DNA of 64,000 nucleotides. It comes from CAVVGZ01 sp963841845. GTDB lineage: Bacteria > Chloroflexota > Anaerolineae > Anaerolineales > Anaerolineaceae. The notes below the pieces were generated by a model. The model was not told the DNA's origin, searched no databases, and saw only the letters and a program-made list of their open reading frames with translations. Location of the stretch: positions 376,864 through 440,863 of the forward strand of contig CAWJEG010000005.1 in assembly GCA_963841845.1 (NCBI GenBank). The letters run 5' to 3'. The position numbers and the translations under genes were made by a program. This document shows, piece after piece, positions 39,420-50,632 of this stretch (the first letter of the stretch is position 1; every line of letters begins with the position of its first letter).

Positions 39420-42400
39420 ATGATAAAAGATTATATTTGGCTGGGTGCCGGTCTCTTAACCGTAGCTTCATCCTTGGCATATTGCACCCGTTTTACCGGA
39501 TTTATTGGCGCCTCCCGTTCAGAGAAAATTTTCCTGCTCGGTTCATCCCTGCTGGTTTCTCCATCCTATCCACCGGTTAGTTTTCTACGTTCCTTTTATT
39601 AAAGTCCAGTGGGAAGGTTTCTTTCAGGACTGTCATCAAGGATTTTCCCTGGGCAGTTCGTTATTCGTGGCAGTAGTCTCATGCTCTTTTCCCAACCGCC
39701 CCCATTTCCGGAACATCATTCTCTTGAAATATCCGCCCTGGAATCCAGCGAAGTAAACCTTGATGAAACAACGGCCCAGCCACCCCAAATCCAACTTGAT
39801 TTCAGTGATCCGGAACAATGAGCCGGGTGGCAGTGGGACCAATATCGATCCATCCGAGATGGATGTCTCCGGTGATTGGCAGACTCTATCCGACAACTCC
39901 TTAATATGGTCCGGTGGAGACCCTGGCAGGATTCATTACGAGTCTTTCATGCAGGCAGGAATGGAACTTGTTTTCACACCGGACCTGGATCAGGGCACGG
40001 TAAAAATCCTTTGGGATGGAAACGAAAAGCTATTGGATTTGGCAAATCTGCCCTTCCCACTCCTACCTACACGGAGTCTTTGAAACCTGCATTCAACCTT
40101 GCCAAAGCGGATGTGCTCCGGAAAATTCTTGTGGTGACTGCCTGGATTGCAGAATTCATTGCATTACTATCCTCATCACAATAATCAGCCTCTCGCTATA
40201 CCTGTTACTACGTGACAGGGTAATCATCCGGAATCCCGGTATGCTTGCAGGCAGTTCTGTGGTCTTTATAATCCTGTTTATTGCCACCTTCGCCTATATG
40301 AAACCGGTCCAATTTGAAGACAAGAATCTTGAAAATCTCATTCGAATAACCCTGAATAATCCGGATCGCCCCATTTACAAACACCAGCTCCTGACAATCG
40401 CATTCCTCGATGGAACTTATTCAATATATTTCCAGCCTGGAAGGCATCCAGAACCTTGGCAACATCGCCGAACTCAAGCTTCTAATTAGAAATCAAATTA
40501 GGGACCTTAGCCCGATCAGCCATTTAAAGCACTTGAAAAAACTAAACCTGCGAAAAAATCCTGTCACAGATCTCAACACCTCTGGCAGAGAATACCAGCC
40601 TGGTCTACCTTAATCTTTATTCCGACACCAGGAATTGCCTCCATCGCCCCGCTTTGCGGGATTGACCAATTTGGAAACCCTTATCCTGGGGGAGGTTGCT
40701 GTAGAGGAGGAAATTTCTATCCTCGAGGGGTTGCCCCTTCTGAAACACCTAAACTTACGCAGCAGCGGGATCACCGATTTATCTCCCCTGGCTGACCTGA
40801 CTAACCTGGAATATCTCAACCTGTATTCAAACTACCGCATCCAGAGTATTGATCCGCTGGCTGGATTGATCCAATTTGCAGACACTCATACTGGGAGATG
40901 TACCGGTGAAGGATCAAGTCCATCTATTCGGAGGACTCACCAAACTCGTACACTTGAATTTGCGCAACACCGGGATCAATGACCTGTCACCGCTCGCAAG
41001 CCTCAGCGACCTAAGGTATCTAAATCTGCATTCAAATCCAGGTATCAAATCGCTTGCCCCAATCGCCACCTTATCGTATTTGCACACCCTTATCTTGCAA
41101 AATGTACCGGTGGGAGATCAGGTCAGCATTCTGAGACATTTCCCTCATCTCACCAAGCTGAATCTGCGCAATACCGGCATAACGGATACTACCGTAATCG
41201 GGCAGCTTTTAGCTGATGGTGCTTTCAAGGATGACCCGGGTCAAAAGTTACAGGCATACATAAATTTATATGACAACCCGCTGGATTATACATCCTCGGA
41301 TAGCTATGCCCCGCTGCGGCCTTTTTGGGAGAATATCGGCTTGCGGGTGCCTTATACACTACCCGAACATAAAACCCTCCAGCCGCCAGCTTTCTCCCAC
41401 CCGGCTGGATTTTATTCCAACGGCTTTCTCCTTGAGCTTACTGCAGCCGAACCTGGCACTTCCATCCATTACACATTGGATGGCTCCGAACCTTCCCTGG
41501 ATTCTCCCCTTTATATATCACCAATTCCTATAGGGAGCCGGGCAGGGGAGCCAAATATTTTGTCTGATATTCAAAATATCTCCCCGTATTGGGAAAAGCC
41601 GGATGGCGAAGTCTTCAAGGCGACCGTGGTTAGGGCGAAGGTATTTAATGACCAACCCCTTGCCAGAAGTGCAACCTTAACCCAGACGTATTTTGTAGAT
41701 AAATATATCCACAATCGTTATACCCTGCCTGTATTTTCTATTGTGACAGACAGGGATTACCTCTTTGGTTATGAGGAGGGTATTTATGTTAAGGGATTGA
41801 TATATGATAGGTTCTTTAGCCCCACCATCAGAAATTTGGCGAACGTCCAGGCTAATTATTATCAGGAAGGAGTGAACTGGGACCGCCCGCTTCATATTGA
41901 AATCTTTGAGCCAAACGGAGAACAGGTGTTTTCCCAAAATGGAACTGTACACATTAGCGGACATGCGACCCGGGTGCTTCCTCGAAAATCGTTGCGCATC
42001 AATGCCCGTCGTGAATATGATCCTGAAGGGATTTTTGAATATGAGCTTTTTCCCGGCACAAACAACCGGATAGACAATCTCCCCATCCAGCAATTTGAAA
42101 ATTTCATTTTGCGTAATTCAGGAAATGATTGGAATCAGGCTTTGCTGAGAGATGCCTTGATGCACACCCTGGTAAGCCATACCACCCTGGACACCATTGC
42201 TTACAGACCGGTCATCGTTTTTATCAATGGTGAGTACTGGGGTATTCATGATCTGCGCCAGCGGCCGGATGAAAATTACCTGACATCTGCCTACCTGGTG
42301 GATGCCGCTGAAGTGGGGATATTGGAATATGATGGTCTCACCCTCAAAGGCAGCCCGGATGAGATGGATGACTACTTGGCTATGCTGAAATTCATCGATG

Positions 42401-43254
42401 AAAATGACCTTAACGATCAAAAAAATTATCAGTATATCCAGACAATGGTTGATGTAGAAAATTTCATCGATTACACTTCCTCTGAGATATATTTTGCCAA
42501 TGCGGACTGGCCTCATAATAATGTTAAATTCTGGAGGCTGAAAACCGGTCAATATGATCCCGAAGCCCTTCCCGGGCAGGATGGACGCTGGCGGTGGATG
42601 TTGTTTGATACAGACCTGGGTTTTGGATTAAATATTAAACATGGAAGCTATGCTCACCGAACCCTGGAAATTGCCTCATCGACTGATAATCAAGTATTAA
42701 TATTATCCGCCTTATTAGCAAACGAAGATTTCAAGGTCAAGTTTATCAACAACATTGCGGACCAGTTAAATTCATCATTCAAGGAAGAGCGTGTCCTGGA
42801 TATTATCAACCAATTGTACAATGCCATCCGCCCAGAAATGGAGGAGCAAATCCAACGATGGGGTATTATGGGAGGTACTTACGAAGGCTGGGAGCAAAAT
42901 GTGAATGTCCTACGCGAATTCGCCCGCAATCGACCGGTTTATCTCCGTCAGCACATCATTGAACAGTTCAGCCTGCCGGGAACCGCTACTCTTAACCTGC
43001 AGGCTGACCCCAAAAAGGGGTATATTCAAGTCAACTCCATTGCCATCAAAACCGGAACTCCCGGGGTGGTTGATCCCGAAGATTGGAGCGGGGTCTACTT
43101 CAAGGGTATCCCCATACAAATCACTGCAATTCCAAATCCGGGTTACCAATTCACTGGCTGGCAGGGTTTGGAGCGGGATGGGGACCAGGGTGCCATCACC
43201 CTGGATTTGACCGGTGATCTGACCCTCCAGGCAAATTTCGCGCCCCTCCCTTAA
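39420..43254 (+). pseudogene. Membrane LRR-CotH protein, paralogue 2, heavily frame disrupted
   Basis: The first 1.5 kb is broken by about eight or nine frameshifts. Fragments are still recognisable in order: TRFTGFIGASRSEKIFLLGSS, QPPPFPEHHSLEI, GGDPGRIHYESFMQAGMELV, NLLRDRVIIRNPG-type helices and NLETLILGEV. From 40876 to 43254 a single 792-codon frame is open. It covers two LRR super-repeats, the chitobiase-like module, the CotH domain (NGEYWGIHDLRQRPDENY, RWRWMLFDTDLGFG) and the C-terminal GYQFTGWQG module. Its last 350 bases are closest to paralogue 3. The 792-codon part has no membrane anchor of its own. Confidence 0.78.
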
Positions 43255-43331
43255 AATTAATTTAACAAAACGGCTGGAAATCAATCATTGTTGTTCGCCG
43301 AATCTCCTGTAAATTTTGATTTCCAGCAAAA

Positions 43332-43434
43332 TGGTATAATCAGGTGCGAAATTTTTTCGTCGGGATTTCAGGTTCCATTTTCCTTTCATCGGATTGTTAT
43401 AAATTTACCCACCCCGAATAACACCTTGCCGGGG
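43332..43434 (+). promoter_or_regulatory. Promoter and leader stem-loop of paralogue 3
   Basis: TGGTATAAT at 43332-43340. The leader contains CCCCG (43412-43416) pairing with CGGGG (43430-43434), 20 bases before the start. Confidence 0.5.
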
Positions 43435-43454
43435 GTTGTGGAAATCACAAAATA

Positions 43455-46400
43455 ATGAACACTCCTGATATTAAATGGTTTAAGTGGGTGATCGCCGGTT
43501 TCCTAGCCGCATGCGGGGCGTACGGCTTTTCTTCCCGCTACAATGGCTTGATTGGCGCTTCACGCCAGGAAAAGCTTACCCTGCTTATGCCTGCTCTGAT
43601 CGTTTCGGGAATACTATCCTATCTGTTGGTTTTTAAGATATTTCCACGATGGGTGGATCGTCTCGGCTATAAAACCTTTTTCGGGATAATCCTTGCGAGC
43701 GCTCTGCTCTCCGCTGCAATTTTGCTCCGAATGTCTACCCCTCCCCCGTTTCCGGAAAACCATACCCTTGAAATCACCCCCCTGAATCAAGGCAACCCCC
43801 TCTCAACCGGTTACTGGATTCAGATCCTCTCCTTGCAGCGTATTAAATTCCCGGATAAATCATCGATTAACATCGATCCTCAGGAACTGGATCTGCAGGG
43901 AGATTGGCAGGTTCATACCGGCAATATTCTCCAGTGGCAGGGTGGTGAGCCGGGTTCTGCTCGTTATCAGTCTTTCATGCAAGGAGGCATTGGCCTCGTT
44001 TTTCGCACAGGACCGGAACAGGAGATCATTCAAATTGAACTGGGATGGAAAAGATCAAATCGTTGACCTTTACACCCCGGTTGAAGGAACCAGGCTCGTA
44101 AATTTAGAACCGGGATTTAATTTACGTCTGGCAGATACCAATCGTAAAATAATGGTCCTCTTTGCATTCCTGGCGGAATTCATAATCCTGACTGTCCTGA
44201 TATTGCTATTAATACTGTTGCTTTACAGCCCGTACCAAAGCTGTTCGAAGCATCCGTCATCCCGGCTTATTGATCTCCAGTACTGCAATCCTGCTTTTTT
44301 TGTTATTTCTTACTTTCTCTATCCTTCAACCAGTAAATTTTGAGGATCCCAACCTGGAGACTGTCATCCGGGAAATGTTGGACAAGCCTGAAGCGCCCAT
44401 ATTCCGTCACCAGCTTTTAACAATTGCAAAGTTGGATGCCCCTGGTAAAACCATCTCCAACCTGGAAGGAATTCAATACCTGCGTAACCTTTCCGAACTC
44501 AACCTGCAGGATAACAGGATTGAGGATATTACCCTTTTGAGAAATCTTACAAAATTGACGATATTAAATTTGCGCGGGAACGCCCTAACAGAATTATCAC
44601 CGTTATCCAAACTCACCAATCTGGTTTATCTCAATCTTCATTCCAACTCAAGCATTACCAGCATAATCCCACTGGAGAATTTGACCAGGCGGGAGACCCT
44701 TATCCTGCGGGATGTCCCCGTCAGGGATCAGGTTAATGTCCTTAAGAATTTTCCCCATCTAAACCGCCTCAATTTACGCAATACCGGGTTGGCTGATACC
44801 ACCACAATCGGCCAATTGATGGCCACCGGCACTCTGCAGGACGATCCTGTAACCGGGGTATCAGCAACCATAAATATCCTGGATAATCCAATTTTTGAAA
44901 ATACCGGGGAATCCTTTGAGCCAATCCGCCCATACTGGGAAAATATCAATTCCCGGGCTCCGTTTCACCTGCCTGAAAACCAAACGCTTGCAGCTCCTAT
45001 CTTCTCCCACCAGGCAGGATTCTACTCCTCCCCTTTCCAGCTCGAACTTTCCAGCCCGGAACCGTTTACCACGATCCGTTACACCCTCGATGGATCTGAA
45101 CCAACCAGGTTTTCCCCAAAATATGGTGGCACCCATTCTTATCAAAAGCAGGCAGGGAGAACCAAACCAGTTATCAACCCTGATAAATAGCAAATCTACT
45201 TTAGGAATACCAGCAGGTGAAGTCTTCAAAGGGACTGTTGTCCGTGCAAAAACCTTTGATAATCTGCAGGTTGAAATCAGCGAAACAGTTACCCATACAT
45301 ATTTTGTTGATCAAGAAATAAAAGAAAAATATACCATTCCAGTGGTTTCTCTGACCACCGACTCCATCCATTTATTTGATACCAGACAGGGCATATATAA
45401 AAATTACGATGAAAAAGGAATGTTGTGGGAAAGACCTGTACATGTTGAGTTTTTTGAATCTGGCGGGGATCCCGGTCTATCCGCAGTTGGGGCTATCCGA
45501 ATACAAGGTGAAGGATCCAATGGATATCCCCAAAAATCAGTCCGAATATATGCGAAAAATTCCGACCAGTCTGAGACCAACTTTCATTATGAGTTGTTTC
45601 CAGGTGTAGAAGACCGGGTAACCGAACAACCTGTTGTGGATTATAAAAACTTTATCCTGCGCAATTCAGGCAATGATTGGCATCGTACCATGTTCGCAGA
45701 TGCTCTCATGCACAGCCTGGTCAGCCATACAACAATTGACACCCAGGCTTACCGTCCCGTTCTTGTCTTCATAAATGGAGAATATTGGGGAATCCACAAC
45801 CTGCGCCAACGTATAGACGAACATTACTTCACTGCAATGTATGGGATTGATCCGGATCAAATCACCATCATGAAGGCACGCATTAATAAGTATTATGATG
45901 GTCAAGGTATTTTCAGAGGGCAGCCTGAAGATGAAAAACATTACGATGATATGCTTGAATTTTTAGCCACGGTGGATATCAGAGATCAAAATAATTTTGA
46001 AACGATTAGTACAATGATGGATACAGATAATTTCATCACTTATCAAATTGCAGAAATTTATAGCGCAAATGCAGATTGGCCCCACAGCAATGTCATGTGG
46101 TGGAGATATGAAACGGATCAATACACGCCTGATGCTCCCCCCGGACAGGATGGCCGGTGGAGATGGATACTGATCGATACCGATTTAGGATTTGGATGGC
46201 CAAAATATGGCGGCTATAACAACAATACCCTGAACACGGCCATAGAAAAACCGAATTTCGGATTTTTATTCCGATCCTTGTTAGAAAACGAGAAATTCCG
46301 CAATCAGTTTATCAATACTTTTGCCGATCATCTCAATTCTTCGTTTAAATCGGAGCGGGTGATTGAAAGAATTAATGAAATGCAATCCGTCCTGCAGCCA

Positions 46401-46820
46401 GAGATGGAGGAACATATCCAGCGTTGGCGCACCATGGATGATTCGATTGATGTATGGGAACAAAATGTGGATGGCTTGCGCCAATTCGCTCTCAATCGCC
46501 CTGATGTCGTCCGCCAGCATATTATTGAACAATTCGGCCTGCCTGGTACCGCCACCCTTAACTTGCAGGCTGACCCCGATAAGGGGTATATTCAAGTCAA
46601 TTCTATTGCCATCAAACATGGAACTCCCGGGGTAATTGATCCCTCTGATTGGAGCGGGATTTATTTCAAGGGAGTACCGGTCCAGGTTTCGGCCGTCCCC
46701 CTCCCCGGTTTCCAGTTTACTGGCTGGCAGGGTATGGACCGGGATCAGGACCAAACATCAATCTCCCTGGATCTTACCGGTGACCATTCCCTCCTGGCAA
46801 ATTTCGCTCCCATACCGTAG
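43455..46820 (+). pseudogene. Membrane LRR-CotH protein, paralogue 3, frame disrupted
   Basis: Composite of about 1120 residues starting MNTPDIKWFKWVIAGFL. Layout is as in the other copies, but with only one LRR super-repeat. Frameshifts occur near 44030, 44250 and 45120. The last frame (to 46820) contains the complete CotH domain (NGEYWGIHNLRQRIDEHY; RWRWILIDTDLGFG) and the C-terminal repeat-like module (YFKGVPVQVSAVPLPGFQF). Compared with copies 4 and 5 about 35 residues before the CotH core (the YVKG or YVMG insert) are shorter. Confidence 0.78.
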
Positions 46821-46894
46821 CTAATTTCTCATCAGGCAACCTATAGCTGGACCTTAACCCCTGGCGAACCATTCAATTTCCGGCAATTGCCGGA

Positions 46895-46977
46895 TGGTAT
46901 AATCCCAAGGGAGATGATTCAGGCTGTTTTTGCATTCGCTTGTTTATTCATAATGGTATACCTTGTCCTGAATCATC
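46895..46977 (+). promoter_or_regulatory. Promoter and long leader stem of paralogue 4
   Basis: TGGTATAAT at 46895-46903. The leader has a perfect 11-bp stem, GATGATTCAGG (46913-46923) with CCTGAATCATC (46967-46977), closing a 43-base loop that ends 31 bases before the start. Confidence 0.55.
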
Positions 46978-47008
46978 CCATATTGCTGGTTACGGAATCT
47001 TGATCTAT

Positions 47009-50000
47009 ATGGGCGTCCCAGAAAACAAATGGCTGCGTTGGCTCATCACCGCATTCCTTGCGGTATGCTGGGCATATGCATATTCCGCCCGTTTTACTGG
47101 CTTTATTGGAGCCGCACGCACAGAAAAAATATTCCTGTTCGCAACATCTCTGATAGCTTTTGCCACCCTGCTTTTTGTCCTTCTAAGCCCGCTCCTGACC
47201 AGTTTGATCAGGTTTATTCATTTTAAATATCTGCTAAGATTTGTCATTCTAAGTATGATAATGGCAGCTTCAATCCTTTCATTATTCTCACAGCCTCCAC
47301 CCTTTCCTGAAGACCATACCCTTAAGATCTCCACCCGGGCAAGCGACAATTCCATCCCAACCAGGAAACCAGTTCGAATATTATCGATAAATCGTGTCTA
47401 CCAGCCAGATGGAGAACGCATTCAAATAGATCCATCGGAACTGGAACTTGCCGGTGAATGGCAGCAGCTGGCGGATAACAGCCTTTTACTGGATGATGAC
47501 AACCCCGGATCAATTCTCTTTAATGACTTTATGCAGGCAGGAATTGAAGTTGTCCTTCAAACCGGACCGGGTCAAGGCATTGTTCAACTGAATTGGGACG
47601 GGAAGGAACAAATTATTGACCTGCGGTCTGATCAAACACAATCGGTCACAGAGCATCTTTTCCCTGCACGGAATCTTGCTGAAGCCGATTCTGTTCGTAA
47701 ATTGCTTGTTGTTAGTGCAATTATTGCTGAGTTTTTTGCACTCACATCTCTTCTCCTGATAACCCTCATCGTAATTTTCTCATTCCTTAATCGGCTGGTG
47801 GTCATCCGCAATCCAGGCTTATTTTCAGCCAGTTTTGCGGTATTGATACTCCTTTTAGTGCTCTCAATTCATATAGAACAGCCGGTTCATTTTGAAGACC
47901 AGGGTCTCGGAGATGCAGTCAGAGCAGCGCTGGGTAAACCAGACGAGGTCATCTTTCAGCATCAACTTCAAACCATCGCCATTCTTGATGCCTCAAACAG
48001 GGACATCTCCAACCTGGATGGCATCCAGCATTTAAGCAACCTGGTTGATCTCAATTTACGTGACAACCATATCGTGGATCTCACGCCTTTAAATCAGCTG
48101 AATAAATTGAAATCCTTAAACCTGCGCGGGAACAATATTGTCAACATTGAACCCCTATCCCAACTCGCAAATTTGGAATACCTCAACCTGCATTCAAATT
48201 CCGGAATCAGGACGATCTCACCATTGGCACACCTGATCCATTTAAAAACACTCATTTTACGAAATGTATCCGTAAACGACGAAATTGATATTCTTAGCAA
48301 TCTGACCAAACTGCAGCACATAAATCTACGCAATACCGGCATATCCGATACCGGTATCATTGGCAGGTTGATGGAAAATGGGGCTTTGCAGGATAATCCT
48401 CAGGCAGGGGACAGAGCCGAGGTTGATATACGCGGAAATCCGCTGGATATTAATACATTCGACAGCTACGCTTCTCTGCGTCCTTACTGGGAAAATATAA
48501 GCAGCCGGGTGCCCTATGTTTTACCTTATTACGCCATCCTTGAGCCGCCCAAATTTTCCCGCCAGGCGGGTTTTTACACGGATGGGTTCCTGCTTGAACT
48601 ATCAGCCAATGAACCCAATACCAGCATCCATTACACCCTGGATGGTTCCGAGCCAACCCGGGAGTCACCCATCTATACCACCCCCATCCCGATTGACAGT
48701 CTTCGGGGTGAACCCAGCCCGCTGGCAGATATTGCCAGCCAGTTGGCTTCACCCGACCAACTCTCCGATTTTGAGAATAATCCTTACAGGGAAGGCCCCG
48801 TGGATGAGGTCTTCAAAGCAAATGTGGTGCGTGCCAGGGTATTTCATAATCAGCGAAATGAAAGCAGCCCAACGATTACCAACACCTATTTTGTTGATGA
48901 GGACATATATGACCGGTACGGTCTTCCAGTGATCTCCTTATCCACCAATGCCGGGTATTTCTTCGATTATAAAGATGGTATTTACGTTATGGGAGAATTT
49001 TTCGATCGTTTTTATGATCCTGAATTAAAAAATCCTTTGCACCAACAGGCAAATTATCATCAGCGGGGTATGGAATGGGAGCGACCGGTTAACATCGAGT
49101 TCTTCGAACCGGGTGGAAAAACGGGCTTTTCCCAGGGAGGAGCCGTACGCATCCATGGCGGGCAAACCAGGGGGTATCCACAAAAATCACTCCGTTTCTA
49201 TGCCCGTTCGGAGTATGGCTCTGAGGAGTCAATCAATTATGAGTTATTCCCCGGGTTGCAAAACCGGATCGAAAATCAGCCCATTCTTCAATTTGATAAT
49301 TTATTATTACTCAATTCTGGAAATGACTGGACTTCCACCCTATTTCGCGATGCTCTCATGCAAAGCCTTGTAAGTCATACAAGCCTGGATATCATGGCAT
49401 TTCGGCCGGTTGTGGTATTCCTCAACGGGGAATATTGGGGCATCTATAACCTGCGCCAGCGCCTGGATGAATATTACCTGGCTTCCAAGTACCAGTTAGA
49501 TCCAGACAAGGTGGTTATCCTGCGATATTACCATGATCTATTCAGGGGTAATCTGGAAGACAAGGATCATTATCGGTCGATGCTAAAATTTATCGGTGAA
49601 AACGATATGAAAGACCCGCGGAATTACGAGTACATCCAGACCTTGATGGATACAGACAATTTCATCGACTATCTCGCCTCTGAGATTTATTTTGCAAATA
49701 CGGATTGGCCGCTCAATAATATCCGCTACTGGCGGTACAAAACCGAAGCCTACGATCCGGAGGCTTTACCCGGACAGGACGGACGCTGGCGCTGGATGCT
49801 GTTCGATACAGATGCTGGTTTTGGATTGCTGGATAAAAATGGGTTGTATGACCACAATACGCTGGAGTTGGCTGAAGATCCGGTTACAAGTATCGGATAT
49901 ATCTTTTCCGCCTTGCTGGGAAACCAAGCATTCAAGTTCCAGTTTATCAATAGCCTGGCAGACCACTTAAACACATCCTTTGAGGAGCAGCGTGTCCTGG

Positions 50001-50449
50001 ATAGTATTAACCAGATGCAGGTTGAATTACAGCCCCAAATGGACGAACAAATCCGCCGCTGGCGCACGATGGATGACTCGATTGAGGTCTGGGAGGGCAA
50101 TGTGGAGAACCTGCGGGCATTCGCCCGAATCCGCCCGGATATTGTCCGCCAGCAAATAATCGAGCGCTTTGGTCTGCCAGGGACTGCCACCCTTACCCTG
50201 AAATCTGATCCGGAAAAAGGGTATGTCCAGATTAATTCCATCCCGATCACTGCAGATACTCCCGGGGTGAATGATCCAGGGGATTGGAGCGGAGTCTATT
50301 TTATGGATGTCCCTGTCCAAATCACTGCAATCCCCGAGCCGGGTTATCAATTCGATGGCTGGGAAGGGACTGAGCAGGATCAAGCCCGCATTGTTTTGAA
50401 TCTGAAAGAAGATTTGACCCTGCGCCCCATTTTCACTACCTTGCCTTAG
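47009..50449 (+). CDS. Membrane LRR-CotH kinase-like protein, paralogue 4 (intact)
   Basis: About 1146 residues. The start at 47009 (MGVPENKWLRWLITAFL) is chosen because it aligns with the other paralogues; an in-frame start at 46940 would run through the leader stem. Order: three helices (to about residue 95), PPPFPEDHTL, an ectodomain ending in GIVQLNWDGKEQIIDL, two helices (about 230-290), LRR region with one 68-residue super-repeat, a chitobiase/Fn3-like strand module (YTLDGSEPTR), the CotH domain and a C-terminal GYQFDGWEG module. The CotH motifs include AVRIHGGQTRGYPQKS, NSGNDW, NGEYWGIYNLRQRLDEYY and RWRWMLFDTDAGFG, whose Asp residues are the likely metal ligands of this atypical protein kinase fold. 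Whether the LRR faces outside cannot be read directly; five helices predict opposite sides for the two termini. Confidence 0.88.
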   Translation: MGVPENKWLRWLITAFLAVCWAYAYSARFTGFIGAARTEKIFLFATSLIAFATLLFVLLSPLLTSLIRFIHFKYLLRFVILSMIMAASILSLFSQPPPFPEDHTLKISTRASDNSIPTRKPVRILSINRVYQPDGERIQIDPSELELAGEWQQLADNSLLLDDDNPGSILFNDFMQAGIEVVLQTGPGQGIVQLNWDGKEQIIDLRSDQTQSVTEHLFPARNLAEADSVRKLLVVSAIIAEFFALTSLLLITLIVIFSFLNRLVVIRNPGLFSASFAVLILLLVLSIHIEQPVHFEDQGLGDAVRAALGKPDEVIFQHQLQTIAILDASNRDISNLDGIQHLSNLVDLNLRDNHIVDLTPLNQLNKLKSLNLRGNNIVNIEPLSQLANLEYLNLHSNSGIRTISPLAHLIHLKTLILRNVSVNDEIDILSNLTKLQHINLRNTGISDTGIIGRLMENGALQDNPQAGDRAEVDIRGNPLDINTFDSYASLRPYWENISSRVPYVLPYYAILEPPKFSRQAGFYTDGFLLELSANEPNTSIHYTLDGSEPTRESPIYTTPIPIDSLRGEPSPLADIASQLASPDQLSDFENNPYREGPVDEVFKANVVRARVFHNQRNESSPTITNTYFVDEDIYDRYGLPVISLSTNAGYFFDYKDGIYVMGEFFDRFYDPELKNPLHQQANYHQRGMEWERPVNIEFFEPGGKTGFSQGGAVRIHGGQTRGYPQKSLRFYARSEYGSEESINYELFPGLQNRIENQPILQFDNLLLLNSGNDWTSTLFRDALMQSLVSHTSLDIMAFRPVVVFLNGEYWGIYNLRQRLDEYYLASKYQLDPDKVVILRYYHDLFRGNLEDKDHYRSMLKFIGENDMKDPRNYEYIQTLMDTDNFIDYLASEIYFANTDWPLNNIRYWRYKTEAYDPEALPGQDGRWRWMLFDTDAGFGLLDKNGLYDHNTLELAEDPVTSIGYIFSALLGNQAFKFQFINSLADHLNTSFEEQRVLDSINQMQVELQPQMDEQIRRWRTMDDSIEVWEGNVENLRAFARIRPDIVRQQIIERFGLPGTATLTLKSDPEKGYVQINSIPITADTPGVNDPGDWSGVYFMDVPVQITAIPEPGYQFDGWEGTEQDQARIVLNLKEDLTLRPIFTTLP

Positions 50450-50529
50450 ACCGCATTAAAGGTTCGAACATATTATTTCCAGTTGTATTACCGCTCCAAT
50501 TTCAACAATTTATTAGCATTCTGGCTGGA

Positions 50530-50589
50530 TGGTATAATCCCGTAAGATATTTTTGGCAGGGTGGAGTGAGCTTGGTTTGAGTTCCACCC
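50530..50589 (+). promoter_or_regulatory. Promoter and leader stem-loop of paralogue 5
   Basis: TGGTATAAT at 50530-50538. The leader contains GGGTGGA (50559-50565) pairing with TCCACCC (50583-50589) over a 17-base loop. Confidence 0.55.
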
Positions 50590-50632
50590 CCTTGAATCAG
50601 CAGACCACCAGGATTGTAGAATATTTTCAGAA

